64,000 bases of DNA from Ga0077527 sp964531455 (GTDB lineage: Bacteria; Pseudomonadota; Gammaproteobacteria; Burkholderiales; SG8-41): NCBI GenBank assembly GCA_964531455.1, contig CAZHFZ010000003.1:1-64000 (forward strand), given 5' to 3'. The position numbers and the translations under genes are program-made. Under the pieces are notes generated by a model that was given only the letters and a program-made list of their open reading frames with translations, had not been told where the DNA came from and did not search any database. Positions 1-8,959 of this stretch are shown here, piece by piece. Positions within the stretch are counted from its first letter, which is position 1. Each line of letters starts with the position of its first letter.

Positions 1-81
1 AGCCCCTTTTTCTCAAGCACCCGGACGCCCGCTGATTCACCCTGCGGGAGGGCTCGCCGGGCCGTTCATTTATCGAATTTT

Positions 82-106
82 TTGAATGGTTACAACCTGT
101 TAGAAT
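82..106 (+). promoter_or_regulatory. Possible extended -10 promoter of map-glnD
   Basis: TGTTAGAAT at 98-106 reads as an extended -10 element (TGn followed by TAGAAT), about 60 bases before the chosen map start. No convincing -35 lies at 17 bases; TTGAAT at 82-87 is too close. This is a sequence match only. The same TAGAAT hexamer recurs before tRNA-Ser and queF in this window. Confidence 0.35.
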
Positions 107-169
107 CGCCACCTGCCTATTCACTGCAACCCCGCGCAGCCCCGCATGGCGCGCATCGAAAGCGCCGTC

Positions 170-958
170 ATGGCCGTTGAAATCAAAACTCCCCAAGATA
201 TCGAATGCATGCGCGTGGCCGGTCGCCTCGCCTCCGAAGTGCTGGATTTCATCACCCCTCACGTCCAGCCTGGCATCACCACCGGCGAACTCGACCGGCT
301 GTGTCATGACTATATGGTTAACCAGCAGGGAACCATTCCGGCGCCACTGAATTACACCCCGCCGGGATATACGCCCTACCCGAAATCGATCTGCACCTCC
401 GTCAACCACGTGGTGTGCCACGGGGTGCCCGGAGAAAAACGCCTCAAAAACGGCGATATCGTCAACCTGGACATCACGGTGATCAAGGACGGTTACCACG
501 GCGACACCAGCCGCATGTTTTGCGTCGGACCGCCGTCGATCCAGGCGCGCAGACTGGTCGATCTGACCTACGACTGCATGTGGCGCGGCATCCGTGCAAT
601 AAAACCCGGAAACACGCTCGGCGACATTGGTCATGCCATTCAGTCGCACGCGGAACGCAATGGCTGCAGCATCGTACGGGAGTTTTGCGGTCACGGCATC
701 GGCCGAAAATTCCACGAAGACCCGCAAATTCTTCACTACGGCAGCCCCGGAATGGGCTTGCGCCTCGAAGCCGGGATGATTTTTACCGTTGAACCCATGA
801 TCAATGCCGGCCGTCCCGATATCCGCCAGATGGCTGACGGCTGGACCATCGTCACCAAGGACCACAGCCTGTCTGCCCAATGGGAGCACACAGTGCTGGT
901 GACAGCAGACGGCCATGAAGTCTTGACTCTGTCCGCAGGCAGTCCGCCGCCCGCCTGA
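170..958 (+). CDS. map: Methionine aminopeptidase, type I
   Basis: This cytoplasmic metalloprotease removes the initiator methionine from new proteins, acting after peptide deformylase (def is nearby). The frame opens at 146, but the family normally begins as MAVEIKTPQDIE, so I chose the ATG at 170 (262 residues, normal for type I). The metal ligands are visible in the usual order: Asp in NLDITV and in GDTSRMF, His in CGHGIGRKFHEDP, Glu in FTVEPMI and Glu in QWEHTVLV. glnD follows within 15 bases and is probably cotranscribed. The map-glnD order is common in Betaproteobacteria. Confidence 0.96.
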   Translation: MAVEIKTPQDIECMRVAGRLASEVLDFITPHVQPGITTGELDRLCHDYMVNQQGTIPAPLNYTPPGYTPYPKSICTSVNHVVCHGVPGEKRLKNGDIVNLDITVIKDGYHGDTSRMFCVGPPSIQARRLVDLTYDCMWRGIRAIKPGNTLGDIGHAIQSHAERNGCSIVREFCGHGIGRKFHEDPQILHYGSPGMGLRLEAGMIFTVEPMINAGRPDIRQMADGWTIVTKDHSLSAQWEHTVLVTADGHEVLTLSAGSPPPA

Positions 959-971
959 TCGCTGAAGTTTG

Positions 972-3560
972 ATGCGAACCGCGACCGCTACTCCGTCCCG
1001 CGCCATCACCCCTGCCGGTATTAGCGCACAACGCATAGCGCTGGCAGCAGATCGCACGGCCATCCGGGAACATTTCGAATCCGGACAACTCGGTCGCGAC
1101 CTGCTGAAAAAACTCGCAGTTTTGACGGATCGGCATTTGAGGCAAGCCTGGAAAGCACAGGAAATGCCCCCAAGCGCAGCACTTATAGCAGTCGGCGGGT
1201 ACGGCCGCGGCCAACTTTTCCCCTATTCCGACGTCGACATCCTGATCCTGCTGCCGGAATTGCCCGATGAAGCACTGCGATCCAGACTGGAATCGCTGGT
1301 CGGACATTTCTGGGATATCGGCCTTGAAACGGGCCACAGTGTGCGCACACTGGATGAATGTTTTGAAATGGCAGCATCCGACATTACGGTGCAAACAACC
1401 CTCCTCGAGTCACGCCTGATCAGCGGCAACCGCGACCTCTACCGCCGTTTCACCCGTCGCCTGCAGAAGTCGATTGACCCGATTGCCTTTCTGCGCGCAA
1501 AACTTATAGAGCAACAGGACCGGCATTCGCGCCACCAACAAACAAATCTTGAGCCCAACCTGAAGGAAAGCGCCGGCGGCTTGCGTGATCTGAATACCAT
1601 CCTGTGGATATCGCGCGCTGCAGGCCTGGGCCGGACCTGGCTCGAGCTGGCGCGCCGCAATTTCATTACTCCTGACGAAGCGGCTGCAATCGGCCGCCAC
1701 GAACGTCTGCTCGACATGCTGCGAATCCGCCTGCATTACCTCGCCGGTCGCCGCGAGGACCGACTGCTGTTCGATCACCAGACCGCACTGGCGAAACAAC
1801 TGGGATTTGCCGAACGCGCCGCAAAACGTCCCAGCGAGCGGTTGATGCAGCGCTATTACCAGACCGCCAAATCGGTATCACAGCTCAACACCATCCTGCT
1901 GCAAAACCTCGAGCGGCGGATCTCGCCACCCGGCAACCGGCAGGTCAAACCGCTTAATGAACGGTTCGTCATCCTCGGTGAGCTGCTTTCCGCACCCGAC
2001 GAAACCATCTTCGAACGCGATCCCTGCGCAATTCTGGAAGTTTTTTCCTTGATGCAGAATCATCGCGAAATAAAGGCAATCGGTGCGTTCACGTTACGTG
2101 CACTGTGGCGTGCGCGTCGCCGCATCACTCCTGCGGCACGTCGCGATCCGCGCATGCGCGAACAGTTCATGGCAATCCTGCGCAGCCCTACCGGGGTGAT
2201 TCGCGAACTGCGCCGCATGCACCAATACGACATTCTGGGTCGCTACATTCCCGCGTTCGGGCGCATCGTTGGACAGATGCAGCACGACCTGTACCACGTC
2301 TACACCGTAGACGAACATATCCTCAAAGTCGTTCGTAACCTGCGGCGCTTTGCAGTGCCTGAACTCGCCCACGAGTTCCCGCTTTGCAGCCGGCTTATGA
2401 GTGAATTTGATCGTCCGGAACTGCTATATCTGGCCGGCCTGTTTCATGACATTGCCAAAGGACGCGGCGGCGACCACTCCGAACTGGGCAAGGCGGATGC
2501 GCTTCGCTTCTGCAAGGCGCACGGCCTCAGTCCGGCTGACTGCGACCTTGTGGCCTGGCTCGTCGAAACGCATCTCGTCATGTCGGCGACGGCACAAAAA
2601 CAGGATCTGACGGATCCCGAAGTCATTCATTCCTTTGCCGCACGCGTTGGTAACGAACGCCACCTCGTCGCCCTTTATCTGCTGACGGTGGCAGATGTCC
2701 GCGGAACCAGCCCCAAGGTCTGGAATGCGTGGAAAGCGAAATTGCTCGAAGACCTTTTTCACGGCACACGCCAGTTGCTTGCCGGTGAACGCAGCGAACG
2801 GCAGGATGGCCAGCGCGCGCGGCAGGAAGAAGCCATGGCCACGTTGCTGCTGTACGCCATTCCAGAACCCGCGTATGCCGACTTCTGGCAGCAACTCGAT
2901 ACTGCATATTTCCTGCGGCATGAACCGCAGGAAATCGCCTGGCACACGCGACATCTTTATTCACATGTGACCTCGGCAACCCCCGTGGTCCGGGCACGCC
3001 TGTCGCCAATCGGCGAAGGTTTGCAGGTGCTCGTCTATGTCAATGACCAGAAGGAACTGTTTTCACGCATCTGCAGTTTCTTTGAAAGTATCAGCTTCGA
3101 TATTTTTGAAGCGAAAGTCCACACCACCCGGCATGGCTACGCACTGGATACCTTCCAGATCCAGGACACCTCCGGGCGCCAGAGCGAATACCGCGACCTG
3201 ATCAGCTATATTGAATACGAACTGACCGACCGCCTGTCAAACAAATCTCCGCTCCCGCCGCTAAGCAAGCCGCGGATCAGCCGACAGTTGCGGCATTTTC
3301 CAATTACACCGGAAGTTAATATTCAGACTGACGAACGCGGCACCTATCGCATGCTGTCGATTGTCGCCGGCGATCGCCCAGGGCTTCTGTCACGCGTTTC
3401 CCGGACACTGACCGCCTTCGACATCAATCTGCACTCTGCGAAAATCAATACCCTGGGCTCGCGTGCCGAGGATACTTTCGTCGTTAGCGGCAGTGCATTA
3501 AACAATCCCAAGAGCACCGTGCGTTTTGAAAGCGAACTGCTCGATCAGCTGCGAATCTAG
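972..3560 (+). CDS. glnD: Bifunctional uridylyltransferase/uridylyl-removing enzyme GlnD
   Basis: GlnD senses glutamine and adds or removes UMP on PII proteins, which sets nitrogen assimilation. The 862 residues have the full family layout. The nucleotidyltransferase core has GGYGRGQLFPYSDVD at about 75-89. A central HD phosphohydrolase domain carries LFHDIAKGRGGDHSELG. Two C-terminal ACT domains begin near LQVLVYVNDQKELFSRI and YRMLSIVAGDRPGLLSRVS. I chose ATG 972 over the overlapping TTG at 969. Its stop shares the bases CTAG with the convergent def stop, so the two genes meet with no spacer. Confidence 0.97.
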   Translation: MRTATATPSRAITPAGISAQRIALAADRTAIREHFESGQLGRDLLKKLAVLTDRHLRQAWKAQEMPPSAALIAVGGYGRGQLFPYSDVDILILLPELPDEALRSRLESLVGHFWDIGLETGHSVRTLDECFEMAASDITVQTTLLESRLISGNRDLYRRFTRRLQKSIDPIAFLRAKLIEQQDRHSRHQQTNLEPNLKESAGGLRDLNTILWISRAAGLGRTWLELARRNFITPDEAAAIGRHERLLDMLRIRLHYLAGRREDRLLFDHQTALAKQLGFAERAAKRPSERLMQRYYQTAKSVSQLNTILLQNLERRISPPGNRQVKPLNERFVILGELLSAPDETIFERDPCAILEVFSLMQNHREIKAIGAFTLRALWRARRRITPAARRDPRMREQFMAILRSPTGVIRELRRMHQYDILGRYIPAFGRIVGQMQHDLYHVYTVDEHILKVVRNLRRFAVPELAHEFPLCSRLMSEFDRPELLYLAGLFHDIAKGRGGDHSELGKADALRFCKAHGLSPADCDLVAWLVETHLVMSATAQKQDLTDPEVIHSFAARVGNERHLVALYLLTVADVRGTSPKVWNAWKAKLLEDLFHGTRQLLAGERSERQDGQRARQEEAMATLLLYAIPEPAYADFWQQLDTAYFLRHEPQEIAWHTRHLYSHVTSATPVVRARLSPIGEGLQVLVYVNDQKELFSRICSFFESISFDIFEAKVHTTRHGYALDTFQIQDTSGRQSEYRDLISYIEYELTDRLSNKSPLPPLSKPRISRQLRHFPITPEVNIQTDERGTYRMLSIVAGDRPGLLSRVSRTLTAFDINLHSAKINTLGSRAEDTFVVSGSALNNPKSTVRFESELLDQLRI

Positions 3561-4090
3561 TCGTCGCCGGGATCTTCGCCGGGAAACAGTTCTTCGGTAA
3601 ACCCGAAGTCACGCATGTCGCGTATCCGCATCGGATACAGCACGCCATCGAGGTGATCGCACTCATGCTGTACCACCCGGGCATGGAAACCCTCGACTGT
3701 CCGGTCAATCACATTGCCCGACGCATCAAATCCCTGATAACGAAGCCGCAAAAAGCGTGGCACAAGACCGCGCATGCCGGGAACCGAAAGACAACCTTCC
3801 CAGCCATCCTCGCGATCGGTACCGATCGCGGTGATCACCGGGTTAATCAGCACCGTCTGCGGAACAGGCCCGGCATCGGGATAACGGGGATTAAATGTCA
3901 TGCCGAAAATCACCACGCGCAAAGCCACGCCGATCTGCGGTGCGGCCAGCCCGGCACCATTAAGTGCCTGCATGGTGTCAAACATGTCAGAGAGCAGCGA
4001 ATCCAGCTCCGGTGTATTGAAATTCGCCACTGGCTGCGAAACCTGGAGCAGTCGGGCGTCTCCCATGCGCAAGACCGGTCTAACGGCCAC
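3557..4090 (-). CDS. def: Peptide deformylase
   Basis: This metal-dependent hydrolase removes the formyl group from the N-terminal methionine. All three family motifs are present: GAGLAAPQIG (residues 45-54), EGCLSVPG with the metal-binding Cys100, and HECDH with His142, Glu143 and His146. The GTG at 4090 keeps the conserved VLRMGDARLL start of the family and overlaps the end of the upstream phosphorylase gene by 11 bases; ATG 4066 is the alternative but would cut into that motif. It is the last gene of a minus-strand run with the phosphorylase, hpt and the DsrE-like gene. The paralogue usually found beside fmt is not in this window. Confidence 0.95.
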   Translation of the reverse strand: MAVRPVLRMGDARLLQVSQPVANFNTPELDSLLSDMFDTMQALNGAGLAAPQIGVALRVVIFGMTFNPRYPDAGPVPQTVLINPVITAIGTDREDGWEGCLSVPGMRGLVPRFLRLRYQGFDASGNVIDRTVEGFHARVVQHECDHLDGVLYPMRIRDMRDFGFTEELFPGEDPGDD

Positions 4091-4826
4091 TGGCGCTCTC
4101 CATCACCTGAATGATCTGGCGAACCTGACTCATGCCTGTCTCTGCAGCCGTCTGAATTTCCGCCATCGAAATTTCCCTGGCGCTATCGCAGCGACCGGCC
4201 GCTGCGTTGACCACGACCGCAAGCATGGCGTATTCCATGCCAAGCTCCCGGGCCAACACGGCTTCCGGCATCCCCGTCATTCCCACCACGTCGGCACCGT
4301 CGCGCTCCATACGGTTTATTTCTGCTGCAGTTTCGAGGCGTGGGCCCTGGGTCGCCGCGTATGCGCCACCGTCATGCAGCTTCCGACCCGCAGCATGACC
4401 AGCGTCAAGAAGACGCTTGCGTAAGTTAGCGCTGAACGGCATCGTGAAATCGACATGCTGCAGCGGATTGGCAATACCGTCGAAAAATGTCGCTTCGCGG
4501 CCATGCGTGTAGTCAATGATCTGGTCCGGCACCACCAGAAGGCCGGTTGCCATCGGCGCAGTGATGCCTCCAACCGCTGCTACCGCCACGATTTCACGAA
4601 CACCATGGGCGTGGAGTGCCCAAAGATTCGCACGGTAATTGATCCGGTGCGGCGCAATCGAATGATCATCGCCATGGCGCGGCAGGAACACCAGATTTTG
4701 CCCCTTAAGGGTTCCAAATGTCAGCGCAGACGACGGCGAACCATACGGCGTCTCGACGACCTTGCGGTCACTGATCTGCACTTCTTCGAAGCGGTCAAGG
4801 CCGCTGCCACCGATGACACCAAACAT
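4080..4826 (-). CDS. Methylthio-nucleoside phosphorylase (MTAP/MTIP family)
   Basis: This purine nucleoside phosphorylase family enzyme splits 5'-methylthio-nucleosides to free base plus methylthioribose-1-phosphate. GVIGGSGL opens the protein, followed by the phosphate-binding RHGDDHSIAP and HRINYRANLWAL. ATG 4826 is chosen because it lies 8 bases past the hpt stop and starts directly at the fold; an in-frame upstream start would overlap hpt. The base-binding region reads VVVNAAAGRCD, with Asn where adenine-specific MTAP enzymes have Asp. From what is known of the family this favours 6-oxopurines, i.e. methylthioinosine. The neighbour hpt would use the hypoxanthine released. The MTIP assignment is inference; family membership is firm. 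Confidence 0.85.
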   Translation of the reverse strand: MFGVIGGSGLDRFEEVQISDRKVVETPYGSPSSALTFGTLKGQNLVFLPRHGDDHSIAPHRINYRANLWALHAHGVREIVAVAAVGGITAPMATGLLVVPDQIIDYTHGREATFFDGIANPLQHVDFTMPFSANLRKRLLDAGHAAGRKLHDGGAYAATQGPRLETAAEINRMERDGADVVGMTGMPEAVLARELGMEYAMLAVVVNAAAGRCDSAREISMAEIQTAAETGMSQVRQIIQVMESASGR

Positions 4827-4834
4827 GTCTGAAA

Positions 4835-5395
4835 TCAGTCCTGTTGATCCTGCGCAAGAGCATACACCGCCGGCAAATTGCGCCAAAGACCGCGCACATC
4901 CATGCCGAATCCGAACACGTAACGATTCGGCACTTTGACACCGACAAAATCCGCACTTACCGGTTTGGCCTGCGGCAGATCTTTATCTGCAAAGACCGCA
5001 ATAAGCACTTCAACGGCACCGGCTTCCAAAAGTCTTGTTCGGATTGCGGCCAGAGTCTGGCCCTCATCGAGAATATCGTCGATCAACAGAACGACCCGCC
5101 CTTTGACATCCGGGATTGCGGCGCGCCAGTTCAGTCCACCGCCCTTTGTTGATACGCCATAGCGGGTGGCGTCGACATAATCAATATCCAATGGAAATTT
5201 CAGCAATGGCAGCAAATGCCCTGCAAAAATCAATCCTCCGCGCATAACTACCAGCGCCAGCGGTCTTTCGCTTTTACCCGGAAAAACCGCAGCAATCGCA
5301 TTGGCGACTTTCTCAACCGCGCCATTGACGGCAGCAGCTGTCACCAGCAACTCGGCCCGTTCGGGCAATCCGCGGATATCAGGCAACGCGGACAT
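4835..5395 (-). CDS. hpt: Hypoxanthine-guanine phosphoribosyltransferase
   Basis: It converts hypoxanthine or guanine plus PRPP to IMP or GMP in purine salvage. The PRPP-binding motif VVLLIDDILDEGQTLAAI is intact, and RGGLIFAGHLLP precedes it as in the family. ATG 5395 is chosen over a TTG three bases upstream because it forms a TGATG stop-start overlap with the DsrE-like gene, a classic arrangement for translational coupling. At 186 residues it is the normal length. Downstream lies a phosphorylase whose product is probably hypoxanthine, so the pair may act in sequence. Confidence 0.93.
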   Translation of the reverse strand: MSALPDIRGLPERAELLVTAAAVNGAVEKVANAIAAVFPGKSERPLALVVMRGGLIFAGHLLPLLKFPLDIDYVDATRYGVSTKGGGLNWRAAIPDVKGRVVLLIDDILDEGQTLAAIRTRLLEAGAVEVLIAVFADKDLPQAKPVSADFVGVKVPNRYVFGFGMDVRGLWRNLPAVYALAQDQQD

Positions 5396-5763
5396 CAATA
5401 GGTGAATGTAACCACGTCGTCGTCCATCGCCTGCTCGATGATGTAAGCACCGCCCACGATTTCAGTGATTTCCGGAATCAGGTCATCCCCCCAAAGTTCC
5501 AGCGTCGGTGTGCATACCTTGAACTGGACGCCTGCCTCATGTGCGTCTTTCATGAAGTCGTAGACGTTCTTCAGCGAACCTTCCTTGACGTAGAGACCCT
5601 CGGCGACACCTTTCTTGGCCAATTCGCCGGCGCGCGCAGTGAGTATCACCTCGACTTCGTAGTCCATCGCCGCCGCTACCGTAGCCTGGAAAAACGGCGC
5701 CCCCAGCTCCGCACCGTTAGTCGGATCGGTATTGACCATGATGATCATCAGCTTGCTTGCCAT
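5395..5763 (-). CDS. DsrE/DsrF-like family protein
   Basis: This small soluble protein of 122 residues has the DsrE/YchN fold, as shown by the N-terminal beta strand KLMIIMVNTDP, the GAPFFQATVAAAMDYEVEVILTARA helix-strand unit and the closing GGAYIIEQAMDDDVVTFTY. A single cysteine sits in FKVCTPTLELWG, the place where sulfur-carrier relatives hold their reactive thiol. A role in sulfur transfer is possible but not shown. It is the first gene of the minus-strand operon with hpt and the methylthio-nucleoside phosphorylase, which makes a sulfur or methylthio link conceivable. Confidence 0.75.
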   Translation of the reverse strand: MASKLMIIMVNTDPTNGAELGAPFFQATVAAAMDYEVEVILTARAGELAKKGVAEGLYVKEGSLKNVYDFMKDAHEAGVQFKVCTPTLELWGDDLIPEITEIVGGAYIIEQAMDDDVVTFTY

Positions 5764-5848
5764 TCGTTTCCGCCAGGTCAGTTTTTAAATTCAGAAGCCA
5801 TGCATTGATGGTGATGCCGCAGACCGCCCAACAGACGGCGACTTCCAA

Positions 5849-7861
5849 TCATTGCTGCAGCAGCGCCAGCAACTCCTGCTCATCAATGACTTTTACGCCC
5901 AAGGCCTGCGCCTTTTCCAGCTTGCTTCCGGCATCTGCACCAGCCACCACAAAATCGGTTTTCTTGGACACACTTCCGGACACCTTGCCGCCAGCCGCTT
6001 CAATCTGCGCCTTGGCGTCATCACGCGTCAGGTTGGGCAACGTCCCTGTGAGAACGAAGCTGCACCCCGCTGCCGCCCCGCTTGCCACCGGGCGCGGCGC
6101 GACTGCTTCGTAGTGTATGCCTGCCGCCTGCAACCCGCTGAGAACTTCGCGGTTGTGGGGTTCGGCAAAAAACTGCGCCACACTCTCCGCAACAACAGGA
6201 CCAACGTCCGCGACCTGTTGCAGAGCCTCCACTCCGGCTTCTGCGACGGCCTCCAGCGTGCCGAAATGAAGCGCAAGGTCTCGCGCCGTTGTTTCACCGA
6301 CATTGCGTATGCCCAGCGCATAAATCAGCCGGGGCAACGTGGTCTGGCGGCTTTTATGGATCGCCGCCATGATATTTGCGGCAGATTTTTCAGCCATGCG
6401 ATCCAGACCCGCGAGTTTGGTCTCATCCAGTTTGTCATACAGATCGGCAGGCGTGCGCACCAGATCAAGATCAACCAGTTGATCAACCAGGCGATCCCCG
6501 AGTCCCTCGATGTCCATCGCCCGCCGCGATGCGAAATGCAGCAAAGCCTGTTTGCGCTGGGCGCTGCAGTAAAGACCACCACTGCAGCGGGCAATGGCTT
6601 CACCGTCGCTGCGCACCACCGCGGACTCGCACACCGGACAGCGTGTCGGCATCACGAAACGGTCTTCTGCACGCCGCACACCCGGCGTTGCAACGCGGAC
6701 AACTTCCGGAATCACATCACCCGCACGCCGCACCACAACGGTGTCGCCAACGTGCACATCCTTGCGCCGAACCTCATCTTCGTTGTGCAGCGTGGCATTG
6801 GTGACGTTGACGCCACCGACAAACACCGGCTGCAGACGGGCCACTGGCGTCAATGCACCGGTACGACCGACCTGAATATCAATACCCAGCACCAGGCTTG
6901 CGGCTTCTTCAGCTGGAAATTTGTGCGCCACTGCAAAGCGCGGCGCCCGTGACACAAAGCCCAGTTGCCGCTGAGCTTCCAGACTGTTGACTTTGTAAAC
7001 CACGCCATCGATGTCATAAGGCAATTCGCTGCGTACGGCGCCGATTCGGTGGTAATAGTCCATCAACCCGGACACACCGCTGACCACGGCACATTCCGGC
7101 GCCACAAGAAATCTATTTTGTTTAATAAAATCAATAACTTGCTTATGCGTCTCAAGCGGCCCCATACCTTCCACTTCGCCAACCCCATAGGCATAAAACG
7201 TCAGTTTGCGTCCCGCCGTTATGCGGGAATCCAGTTGGCGCAATGATCCAGCGGCCGCATTGCGCGGATTGGCAAAAAGCTTGTTCCCCTGCTCCTGTTG
7301 CCTGCGGTTCAGACTCTCGAAGTCGGCGCGCAACATCAACACCTCACCCCGGACTTCAAGCGTCGCCGGCGCGCCGGCGGGCAACTGCAACGGAATTGAC
7401 CGCACGGTACGCAGATTTGCGGTGACATCCTCCCCGGTATAGCCGTCACCCCGGGTTGCGCCGCAAGTGAATACGCCGTTTTCGTAAACCAGGCTGATCG
7501 CAAGACCATCGAATTTCGGCTCAACTGCATAGTCGACCGTATCGACTTCGAGCGCCTCACGGATCCGGCGATCGAAAGCTTCAAGTTCGGCGTCTTCAAA
7601 AGCGTTGTTGAGCGAAAGCATCGGCTGGCGATGTGTGGCCGGCATGAATTCGGCGGCCGGTGCAGCGCCAACGCGCTGTGTCGGGGAATCCGGGGTCCGG
7701 AGTTCCGGATGTTCAGACTCGATGGACTGCAATTCGCGGAACAGCCGGTCGTACTCCGCATCGGTGATCAGCGGATCGTCAAGAACATAGTAGCGGTGAT
7801 TGTGCTGCTCGATGTCTTCGCGCAGGCGCGCGGCGCGCACCTGCGGTGCTTCCGCAGTCAT
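5849..7861 (-). CDS. ligA: NAD-dependent DNA ligase
   Basis: It seals nicks in DNA using NAD during replication and repair. The 670 residues follow the family plan: N-terminal Ia domain (HNHRYYVLDDP), adenylation domain with Lys116 in EPKFDG, OB fold, a four-cysteine zinc finger (CPVC then C...C near RCSGGLYC), helix-hairpin-helix repeats (IYALGIRNVGETTARDLA) and a C-terminal BRCT domain (AGCSFVLTGTLPNLTRDDAK). It overlaps the zipA stop by ATGA, so the two are translationally coupled. The order smc-zipA-ligA is conserved in many Betaproteobacteria. Confidence 0.97.
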   Translation of the reverse strand: MTAEAPQVRAARLREDIEQHNHRYYVLDDPLITDAEYDRLFRELQSIESEHPELRTPDSPTQRVGAAPAAEFMPATHRQPMLSLNNAFEDAELEAFDRRIREALEVDTVDYAVEPKFDGLAISLVYENGVFTCGATRGDGYTGEDVTANLRTVRSIPLQLPAGAPATLEVRGEVLMLRADFESLNRRQQEQGNKLFANPRNAAAGSLRQLDSRITAGRKLTFYAYGVGEVEGMGPLETHKQVIDFIKQNRFLVAPECAVVSGVSGLMDYYHRIGAVRSELPYDIDGVVYKVNSLEAQRQLGFVSRAPRFAVAHKFPAEEAASLVLGIDIQVGRTGALTPVARLQPVFVGGVNVTNATLHNEDEVRRKDVHVGDTVVVRRAGDVIPEVVRVATPGVRRAEDRFVMPTRCPVCESAVVRSDGEAIARCSGGLYCSAQRKQALLHFASRRAMDIEGLGDRLVDQLVDLDLVRTPADLYDKLDETKLAGLDRMAEKSAANIMAAIHKSRQTTLPRLIYALGIRNVGETTARDLALHFGTLEAVAEAGVEALQQVADVGPVVAESVAQFFAEPHNREVLSGLQAAGIHYEAVAPRPVASGAAAGCSFVLTGTLPNLTRDDAKAQIEAAGGKVSGSVSKKTDFVVAGADAGSKLEKAQALGVKVIDEQELLALLQQ

Positions 7862-8946
7862 GCAAACAGTCGCTGCGCCCGCGAACCGCCCGCCGGTATG
7901 CCGCGAGCAGCCATCGCATCGTGAATATCCCGCAACTGCGTTTTAATACGCTCGACACCGGCTGGCTGAAGGGCGACGCGATTGTCATCAACGAGAAATC
8001 CGCCCAGTGCCTCGGCGAGCAATGCGCCGACCCTGGCCATCTCGTCAAGTGCAGCACCGGCATCGGACACGCGCGGCACGTCCAGCAACAGCGTGAGTCC
8101 CGATGTCTGCATCCCCTCCAGAAGGTCCGCCGCGAAGGGTTCCGCCTCCTGGTTTTCCATCGTGAACAGCGTATTGCCTTCTGCATCACGCCAGTAAAAC
8201 ACGCCATCGGACTCGAGACCGAATCCCGCTTCAGCAGCCGCATTGGCAACCTGCTCACCACTGAAGGCCGAACCGGGCTGGGCCACCACGTTCAGGCCGA
8301 TCGCCACGTCCATTTCTCCGCACAGTGCATCCAGTTCCTGTGCCGCCTTGAGTCCTGCAGCAGCATCCGGCAGCGTTGCCGCAACGCCGTGCCGCTCTGC
8401 CCAGCCGCTCACCGCGTCACAAAATCCGTTGAGCTGCGGCGCATGGATCGCTCCGCCCCGATTGGCGAGCTGGATAGCCGCCTGCAGGCGCGAAAACCCG
8501 CCATGCGCTTCACGGCCCAGCGACTGCCAGAGGCCCGAATCCTGATTCCAGCCGAGCACACGTGCTGGTTTGCCGAAGGTCGCGATCTGGCTCTGCAACT
8601 CCTGCAGCGCAGCGGCATTTATGGGATCCGGTGCTTCCAGTTCCGCAGCGACTTCGATCAGTTCGTCAGCACCCTCTGCCGTAACCGCCACTGCTGCAGC
8701 GTGCGGCTGCCGGGTGGTCGCGCTACCTGATGGAACAGCCGCAGCCTCGCCCAGTCGTGGTTCAATCCGCGGCGCCGCATCCACAGCGGCCGATGCGGCC
8801 GGCTTCAGCAGTACATCGTCGCGCTGCCCTTCAAATGCGCGCTCCAGCCGCTGGCGCAACTTGCGTTCCTGCCAGACGTTGTAGGCATAAACCGCCCCGA
8901 TGACAACGACTCCGATTACCACCAGCGCGATCTGCAGGTCGCTCAT
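7858..8946 (-). CDS. zipA: Cell division protein ZipA
   Basis: ZipA anchors and stabilises the FtsZ ring at the inner membrane. The 362-residue protein begins with a single N-terminal membrane segment (about residues 5-21, IALVVIGVVVIGAVYAY). A basic stretch (QERKLRQRLERA) and a low-complexity Ala/Pro linker follow. The C-terminal third is the FtsZ-binding domain, recognisable around NVVAQPGSAFSGEQVANAAAE and FAADLLEGMQTSGLTLLLDVPRV. It lies 13 bases after smc and overlaps ligA. Confidence 0.9.
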   Translation of the reverse strand: MSDLQIALVVIGVVVIGAVYAYNVWQERKLRQRLERAFEGQRDDVLLKPAASAAVDAAPRIEPRLGEAAAVPSGSATTRQPHAAAVAVTAEGADELIEVAAELEAPDPINAAALQELQSQIATFGKPARVLGWNQDSGLWQSLGREAHGGFSRLQAAIQLANRGGAIHAPQLNGFCDAVSGWAERHGVAATLPDAAAGLKAAQELDALCGEMDVAIGLNVVAQPGSAFSGEQVANAAAEAGFGLESDGVFYWRDAEGNTLFTMENQEAEPFAADLLEGMQTSGLTLLLDVPRVSDAGAALDEMARVGALLAEALGGFLVDDNRVALQPAGVERIKTQLRDIHDAMAARGIPAGGSRAQRLFA

Positions 8947-8959
8947 CTCATCCGGCCGT

